Below, in pieces: positions 30,957 to 35,444 of a DNA stretch of 35,444 nucleotides; position 1 is the first letter of the stretch; every line of letters begins with the position of its first letter. A program made the position numbers and the translations under genes. The notes under the pieces were generated by a model that made no database searches, was not told the DNA's origin, and worked only from the letters and a program-made list of their open reading frames with translations. Origin of the DNA: Alicycliphilus sp. (GTDB lineage: Bacteria > Pseudomonadota > Gammaproteobacteria > Burkholderiales > Burkholderiaceae_C); the NCBI GenBank assembly GCA_018054745.1, contig JAGPIX010000014.1:1-35444 (forward strand), given 5' to 3'.

Positions 30957-30979
30957 CTTGACTTTGCCATCATGTCAAG
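30957..30979 (+). promoter_or_regulatory. CueR operator/promoter of copA
   Basis: CTTGAC (30957-30962) and GTCAAG (30974-30979) form a perfect dyad. The -35 TTGACT (30958-30963) and -10 TATGGT (30983-30988) are 19 bp apart, as in copper/mercury-type MerR promoters. Predicted transcript start is near 30995. Confidence 0.88.
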
Positions 30980-31018
30980 GTTTATGGTAGCGCCATGCTT
31001 GATTCCAAGGTGCCCGAC

Positions 31019-33337
31019 ATGACCTCTGCCACTCTTTCATCCACCGCAGCCGCGCAAACGCTGGACCTGGGCGTGGGCGGCATGACCTGTGCCAGCTGCG
31101 TGGGCCGCGTGGAGCGCGCCCTGCGCAAGGTGCCCGGCGTGCAGGACGCCACGGTGAACCTGGCGACCGAGCGCGCCCATGTCGTCTATGACCCGAGCAC
31201 TGCGCCCGGCATGGACGCCGTGTTGCGCCGCGCCGTGCGCAACGCCGGCTACGAGCCGCGCAGCGCCGCCGAGCAGGACGCCGGCGAGGCGCTGGAGCAG
31301 TCGCCCTGGGCCGGCTTCATGCCGGTGGCCATCGGCCTGCTGCTGTCGGCGCCGCTGGTGCTGCCCATGTTCGGCGATCTGTTCGGCCAGCATTGGATGC
31401 TGCCTGCCTGGGCGCAATTCTTGTTGGCGACGCCGGTGCAGTTCTGGCTGGGTGCGCGTTTCTACAAGGCCGGCTGGCATGCGGCCCGCGCGCTGACCGG
31501 CAACATGGATCTGCTGGTGGCCATAGGCACCAGCGCGGGCTATGGCCTGTCGCTGTGGCTGTGGTGGACGGCCGAGGCGGGCCATGCGCCGCACCTGTAC
31601 TTCGAGGCCTCGGCCGTGGTCATCACCCTGGTGTTGCTGGGCAAGTGGCTGGAGGCGCGTGCCAAGCGCCAGACCACGGCGGCGATTCGCGCGCTGCACG
31701 CGCTGCGGCCCGAGGTGGCGCATCTGCTCTCGCGCGACGGCGAGGTGGACGTGCCCATCGCCGAGGTCATGGCCGGTGACCGACTGGTGGTGCGCCCGGG
31801 CGAGCGCATTCCGGTGGACGGGCTGGTGCATGAGGGCCACACCCAGGTGGACGAGTCCATGCTGACCGGCGAGCCCCTGCCCGTGCTGCGCGAGGCGGGC
31901 GGGCAGCTCACGGGCGGGTCGATCAACGGCGATGGCCGCATTGTGATGCAGGTGACGGCCGTGGGCGCCGAGACGGTGCTCGCGCGCATCATCCGCCTGG
32001 TGGAGGACGCCCAGGCCGCCAAGGCGCCGATACAACGGCTGGTGGACAAGGTGTCGGCGGTGTTCGTGCCCACGGTGATCGTGATTGCCCTGGTCACGCT
32101 GCTGGGCTGGCTGTGGGTCGGCGTGGGGCTGGAGACGGCGCTGATCCGCGCCGTGGCGGTGCTGGTCATCGCCTGCCCCTGCGCGCTGGGCCTGGCGACA
32201 CCGGCGGCCATCATGGCCGGCACGGGCGTGGCGGCCAGGCATGGCATCCTGATCAAGGATGCCGAGGCGCTGGAGGTGGCGCACCGCGTGCGCACCGTGG
32301 CCTTCGACAAGACCGGCACGCTGACCGTGGGCCGGCCGCGCCTGACGGCGTTTCACGTGGAACCAGGTGGCGACGAGGCGGGCGTGCTCGCGGCGGTGGC
32401 CGCCGTACAGAGCGGTAGCGAGCACCCGCTGGCGCGCGCCGTGGTGGCCGCTGCGCAGGAGCGTGGTTTGCATGTCGCGCAGCCCGAGGGCGTGCGCGCC
32501 GTGCCCGGGCGCGGCACCGAGGGCGAGGTGGCAGGCCGCAGCTACCTGGTGGGCAGCCTGCGCTGGATGCAGGAGCTGGGCGTCGATCTGGGGCCATTGC
32601 GTGACCCCGCCGCCGCGCTGCAAGGGCAGGGCGCCACCGTGTCGGCCGTGGCCGAGCGCGTCACCGCAGGGCTGGCCGCCCGGGCCCTGCTGGCCTTTGG
32701 CGATGAGCCCAAGCCAGGCGCGCGCGCGGCGCTGGCCGCTCTCAAGGCCCAGGGCGTGCGCTGCGTGATGATCTCGGGCGACAACCGCGGTGCGGCAGAA
32801 AGCATGGCGCGCCGCCTGGGGCTGGATCCGGCCGCCGGCGAGGTCATGGCCGAGGTGCTGCCCGGCGACAAGGCGGCGGCCGTCACGGCCTTGAAGGCGG
32901 ATGGGCATTTTGAGCGCCGCCGGGCCGCCCCAAGGCGCGAAGGCCCCCCTGGGGGGCAGCGACCCAGCGCAGCGGCGGAGCGTGGGGGCCATGTCGTCGC
33001 CATGGTGGGCGACGGCGTGAACGATGCACCGGCCCTGGCGGCGGCCGACGTCGGCATGGCCATGGGCAACGGCACGGACGTGGCCATGCACGCCGCCGGC
33101 GTGACGCTGATGCGCGGCGACCCGGCGCTGGTGGCAGCGGCGCTGGACATCTCGCACCGCACCGTGGCCAAGATCCGGCAGAACCTGTTCTGGGCCTTTG
33201 CCTACAACGTGGCCGGCATACCGCTGGCGGCCCTGGGCTATCTGAGCCCGGTGGTGGCCGGCGCGGCCATGGCGCTGAGCTCGGTGAGCGTGATGACGAA
33301 TGCCTTGTTGCTCAAGCGCTGGTCGCCAGATAAGTAA
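31019..33337 (+). CDS. copA: Cu(I)-exporting P1B-type ATPase CopA with an in-frame repeat insertion
   Basis: 772 aa from ATG 31019, which has AAGGTG 6 nt upstream; ATG 30995 coincides with the predicted transcript start and is less likely. One N-terminal HMA domain (GMTCASC ~21-27), eight TM helices, actuator TGEP, membrane metal site CPC (386-388), phosphorylation motif DKTGT (D430), [14 protein letters not shown] (664-671), and the TM7/TM8 residues N, Y (FAYNVAGIP) and M, S ([11 protein letters not shown]). It exports Cu(I) to the periplasm. Odd: residues 631-658 are a 28-residue Arg/Gly/Pro/Ala-rich insertion encoded by a palindromic repeat, splitting LKADGH from [11 protein letters not shown] in the P-domain. 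All catalytic motifs remain in frame. Confidence 0.94.
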   Translation: MTSATLSSTAAAQTLDLGVGGMTCASCVGRVERALRKVPGVQDATVNLATERAHVVYDPSTAPGMDAVLRRAVRNAGYEPRSAAEQDAGEALEQSPWAGFMPVAIGLLLSAPLVLPMFGDLFGQHWMLPAWAQFLLATPVQFWLGARFYKAGWHAARALTGNMDLLVAIGTSAGYGLSLWLWWTAEAGHAPHLYFEASAVVITLVLLGKWLEARAKRQTTAAIRALHALRPEVAHLLSRDGEVDVPIAEVMAGDRLVVRPGERIPVDGLVHEGHTQVDESMLTGEPLPVLREAGGQLTGGSINGDGRIVMQVTAVGAETVLARIIRLVEDAQAAKAPIQRLVDKVSAVFVPTVIVIALVTLLGWLWVGVGLETALIRAVAVLVIACPCALGLATPAAIMAGTGVAARHGILIKDAEALEVAHRVRTVAFDKTGTLTVGRPRLTAFHVEPGGDEAGVLAAVAAVQSGSEHPLARAVVAAAQERGLHVAQPEGVRAVPGRGTEGEVAGRSYLVGSLRWMQELGVDLGPLRDPAAALQGQGATVSAVAERVTAGLAARALLAFGDEPKPGARAALAALKAQGVRCVMISGDNRGAAESMARRLGLDPAAGEVMAEVLPGDKAAAVTALKADGHFERRRAAPRREGPPGGQRPSAAAERGGHVVAMVGDGVNDAPALAAADVGMAMGNGTDVAMHAAGVTLMRGDPALVAAALDISHRTVAKIRQNLFWAFAYNVAGIPLAALGYLSPVVAGAAMALSSVSVMTNALLLKRWSPDK
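32909..32992 (+). repeat. 84-nt REP-like palindromic element inserted in copA
   Basis: An 84-nt GC-rich block bounded by CAT on both sides (32906-32908 and 32990-32992), the second possibly a target duplication. It contains GCCCCCC-T-GGGGGGC (32943-32957) and a GGGGGCC near its end that can pair with GGCCCCC. Removing it restores the normal family sequence [13 protein letters not shown]. Length is 28 codons, so the frame is kept. I recall similar GC-rich repeats in Comamonadaceae intergenic regions, unverified here. Confidence 0.75.
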
Positions 33338-33383
33338 TCGCCACAAGTAATAATTTGTCAATCAACTGTCAATCTGGCCAATA

Positions 33384-33406
33384 ATCTGCAGCAATTTGTT
33401 GCAGAT
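33384..33406. promoter_or_regulatory. 23-nt palindrome upstream of the chemoreceptor gene
   Basis: ATCTGCA (33384-33390) and TGCAGAT (33400-33406) are perfect reverse complements; the inner CAA/TTG also pairs, leaving few mismatches. TGTCAATC is repeated just upstream (33356 and 33367). An operator for the following gene is plausible. Confidence 0.5.
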
Positions 33407-33456
33407 AGGCGCCCCGGCACCGCACCCAGTGCCGCTTGAACGACAGGAAGACAGCA

Positions 33457-35115
33457 ATGGATATGTACGCGCTCATGCGCTGGTTCTCGATTCGCATGCG
33501 CATGGTGGGCGCCATTGGCGTGGTGCTGCTGCTGCTGGCGCTGCTGGGTGGGGCGGGCATGCTGGGCATGTTCCGCATCCAGGGGGCCAGCCAGGACTTC
33601 GTTGCCCAGCCCCATGCCGCCGTGCGCCTGCTGGGCGAGCTGCGCGGCGAGATGGGCCAGATACGCCAGCTCGAGAAGGACATGATCATCCACTACGAAA
33701 AGGTGGATGCCGTGCGCGCCGCGCATGCCCAGTGGCTGGCGGCCCTGGGCCGGGCCAAGGACCTGGCGGCCGGCTTTGAAGGCTTGGGGCTGGCCGGGCC
33801 GCAAACCCTGGCCCAGGACATCGCCAGGCTGCTGGACGGCTACCGCGCGCAGTTTGCCCATGTGGCGCGCCAGCTGGAGGAGGGCGGTTACGACTCGGCC
33901 ACCATTGCCAACCGCATGAGCACCAAGGCCGTGGCGCAGTTTGACGAGGCGGCGCAGAAGCTGCAGGCGCTGGACCAGGCCCTGGGTGCCGAGGCCGATG
34001 GCGCCATTGCGCGCCAGGCCGGCATTGCCGAGCAGACCCAGTGGCTGTTCGGCCTGGCGGTGCTGATCACCGTGGTGGTGGTGGTGCCGTCGACGATGCT
34101 GAACATGGTCTCCATCTGCCGCCCGCTGGAGGCCGCGCGCGCCCTGGCGCAGTCGATTGCCAGCGGCGACCTGTCGCGGCGCATGGCGGTCGAGGGCCGC
34201 GACGAGGCCGCCGACCTGCAGCGCGCGCTGCTGGACATGCAGGCTGGCCTGGGCGCCATCGTGGCCCAGGTGCGCGATGCCGGGGGCAACATCTCGGTGG
34301 CCAGCCAAGAGATCGCCAGCGGCAACCAGGACTTGTCGGCACGCACCGAGCAGACCGCCAGCAACGCCCAGCAGGCCGTGGCCGCGCTGTCGCAGCTGAC
34401 CACCACGGTGCAGCAGACGGCGTCTTCCTCGCAGGTGGCGAGCCAGCTGGTGGCATCGGCCTCGGGCCAGGCCACGCGCGGCGGCCAGGTGGTGCAGCAG
34501 GCCGTGGCCAGCATGCGCGACATCGCCGCCTCCAGCCACAAGATCGGCGACATCATCGGCCTGATCGACTCCATCGCCTTCCAGACCAACATCCTGGCGC
34601 TGAACGCCGCCGTGGAGGCGGCCCGCGCCGGCGAGCAGGGCCGCGGCTTTGCCGTGGTCGCCGGCGAGGTGCGCTCTCTGGCGCAGCGCAGCGCCCAGGC
34701 GGCCAGCGAGATCAAGGGCCTGATCCAGTCCAGCGTGCAGGCCGTGGACGGTGGCGTGCGCCATGTGGAGGACGCCGGCGCCGCCATGCAGGAGATCGTC
34801 GGCAGCGTGCAGCGCGTGACCGACATCATTGGCGAGATCAACTCCGCCGCCAGCGAGCAGGCCAGCGGCATAGGCGCGGTGAACGCCTCGGTGGCCGAGA
34901 TCGACCGCATGACGCAGCAGAACGCCGCCCTGGTGGAAGAATCCGCCGCCGCCGCCGATTCGCTGCGCGAACAGGCAGCGCGGCTGTCGCAGGTGGTGCA
35001 GCAGTTCCGGCTGGCGGACGGGGCGCGGGGCGCGGCGGCGCAGCAGCCGGGCGCCATCGCGCTGGCCCCGGCCCAGTCCGGGCAGACCGCACGGCCCCGC
35101 CTGGGCATGGCCTGA
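33457..35115 (+). CDS. Methyl-accepting chemotaxis protein
   Basis: 552 aa. TM1 (~16-36), a periplasmic four-helix-bundle type ligand domain (~37-195), TM2 (~198-222), HAMP (~222-275), then the cytoplasmic signalling coiled coil. The hairpin tip is the highly conserved [39 protein letters not shown]. Methylation helices flank it (Glu/Gln/Ala-rich stretches around ASQEIASGN and [15 protein letters not shown]). It controls CheA through CheW; ligand unknown. No C-terminal CheR-binding pentapeptide; the tail is Ala/Gln/Pro-rich. Start ATG 33457 has AGGA at 33445. Confidence 0.94.
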   Translation: MDMYALMRWFSIRMRMVGAIGVVLLLLALLGGAGMLGMFRIQGASQDFVAQPHAAVRLLGELRGEMGQIRQLEKDMIIHYEKVDAVRAAHAQWLAALGRAKDLAAGFEGLGLAGPQTLAQDIARLLDGYRAQFAHVARQLEEGGYDSATIANRMSTKAVAQFDEAAQKLQALDQALGAEADGAIARQAGIAEQTQWLFGLAVLITVVVVVPSTMLNMVSICRPLEAARALAQSIASGDLSRRMAVEGRDEAADLQRALLDMQAGLGAIVAQVRDAGGNISVASQEIASGNQDLSARTEQTASNAQQAVAALSQLTTTVQQTASSSQVASQLVASASGQATRGGQVVQQAVASMRDIAASSHKIGDIIGLIDSIAFQTNILALNAAVEAARAGEQGRGFAVVAGEVRSLAQRSAQAASEIKGLIQSSVQAVDGGVRHVEDAGAAMQEIVGSVQRVTDIIGEINSAASEQASGIGAVNASVAEIDRMTQQNAALVEESAAAADSLREQAARLSQVVQQFRLADGARGAAAQQPGAIALAPAQSGQTARPRLGMA

Positions 35116-35162
35116 CGACGAATCATGGCGCTGGCCCGGGCCAGCGCGGCAGTCCCCTCTTG

Positions 35163-35188
35163 GCGCACCCTCGGGTGCGCTTTTTTTC
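35163..35188 (+). terminator. Intrinsic terminator after the chemoreceptor gene
   Basis: GCGCACCC-TC-GGGTGCGC stem followed by seven T. Confidence 0.9.
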
Positions 35189-35194
35189 ACTCCG

Positions 35195-35243
35195 TAATTC
35201 ATAGCTGTTGACGCTTGATGGGCGGGCGCTCGAGCCACTTTTT
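35195..35243 (-). repeat. Dispersed intergenic repeat, copy I
   Basis: Minus-strand copy: AAAAAGTGGCTCGAGCGCC, then CATCAAGCGTCAACAGCTAT, then GAATTA. It follows the chemoreceptor terminator. Confidence 0.8.
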
Positions 35244-35291
35244 GCCTGACAAAACACATATCTCAGACTGGGCCGCGAGCCCTCACCCCCA

Positions 35292-35312
35292 CCCTCTCCC
35301 AGAGGGAGAGGG
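35292..35312. repeat. Short GC-rich palindrome (REP-like)
   Basis: CCCTCTCCC and GGGAGAGGG pair perfectly around AGA. This is a type of extragenic palindrome widespread in proteobacteria. The remaining bases to 35444 contain no gene I can support. Confidence 0.55.
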
Positions 35313-35444
35313 AGTAAAGCCGCCGCACAGCGTGCCGGCGCCGAAAGTGACCTGCGCCACCGCCACGGCGTGACCTTTGGCACTGTGCGCGGGCGCGCCC
35401 CGGGCCTATCGTGCATTCCATGCCTGGTGACCGATCACGGGCAT

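Noticed and set aside
31037..33361. 774-aa minus-strand ORF antisense to copA
   Set aside because: His/Gln/Gly-rich shadow translation; copA motifs on the other strand are complete.
35123..35416. 97-aa minus-strand ORF containing LPLPLGEGGGEG
   Set aside because: That peptide is the well-known translation of a GC-rich intergenic palindrome; it also crosses repeat copy I and a terminator.
1..35444. CRISPR array, prophage or integrative element
   Set aside because: No regularly spaced repeats, integrase, transposase, tRNA-linked attachment site or phage gene could be seen; the repeats found are dispersed palindromes.

Overview
The window looks like a chromosomal segment from a beta-proteobacterium of the order Burkholderiales, most likely family Comamonadaceae (Acidovorax/Alicycliphilus/Melaminivora-like). 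The reasons are the very high GC content, the style of the proteins (RdgC, DctA with its two-component neighbours, PEP-CTERM proteins, Fe-S DinG), and a dense set of short intergenic palindromic repeats of a kind I associate with that family. No rRNA, tRNA, CRISPR array, transposase or phage gene was seen.

Layout. 1-4.5 kb: a 2OG-Fe(II) oxygenase gene (minus) split by an in-frame TAG, divergent from an orphan Wadjet JetD-like gene. This is followed by a co-directional run: GNAT acetyltransferase, YkgJ-type cysteine-cluster protein, PaiB-like FMN-binding protein and a 2x[4Fe-4S] ferredoxin. A convergent acylphosphatase closes the block. 4.5-7 kb: a leader peptide plus intrinsic terminator in front of homoserine dehydrogenase (hom), then an internally deleted FMN-dependent alpha-hydroxy-acid dehydrogenase. 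7-10.2 kb: the dinG / yjdM (phnA) / DEDDh exonuclease cluster. 10.3-13.5 kb: a MocR-type regulator that has lost its PLP lysine, an NlpC/P60 lipoprotein and DAHP synthase. 13.8-18.9 kb: a large PAS/GAF/GGDEF/EAL protein, a PagL-like lipid A deacylase and a Spy/CpxP-like periplasmic protein. 19-26.3 kb: rdgC; dctA divergent from a DctB-like hybrid histidine kinase; the LuxR-type response regulator that probably partners it; and an SpmA-SpmB-type fusion membrane protein. 26.8-29.3 kb: a DUF3297 protein and two PEP-CTERM surface proteins, each behind a good sigma-54 promoter match. 29.4-35.4 kb: a crotonase, the copZ-cueR / copA copper-efflux locus with two back-to-back CueR operators, and a methyl-accepting chemotaxis protein.

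Working connections. DctB-like kinase, LuxR-type regulator and DctA form one C4-dicarboxylate sensing and uptake module. CueR, CopZ and CopA form one Cu(I) homeostasis module. DinG and the epsilon-like exonuclease are co-transcribed nucleic-acid enzymes. The PEP-CTERM pair presumably depends on an exosortase and a PrsK/PrsR-RpoN system encoded elsewhere.

Most notable signals: nine copies of one intergenic repeat in 35 kb, two of which supply the stop codon of the gene before them; an 84-nt palindromic element inserted in frame in copA next to the P-type ATPase GDGVNDAP motif; sigma-54 promoters in front of both PEP-CTERM genes; a solo JetD; a MocR protein lacking the Schiff-base lysine; an attenuator-like leader before hom; and two intergenic clusters of DnaA-box-like sequences that share a further conserved block.
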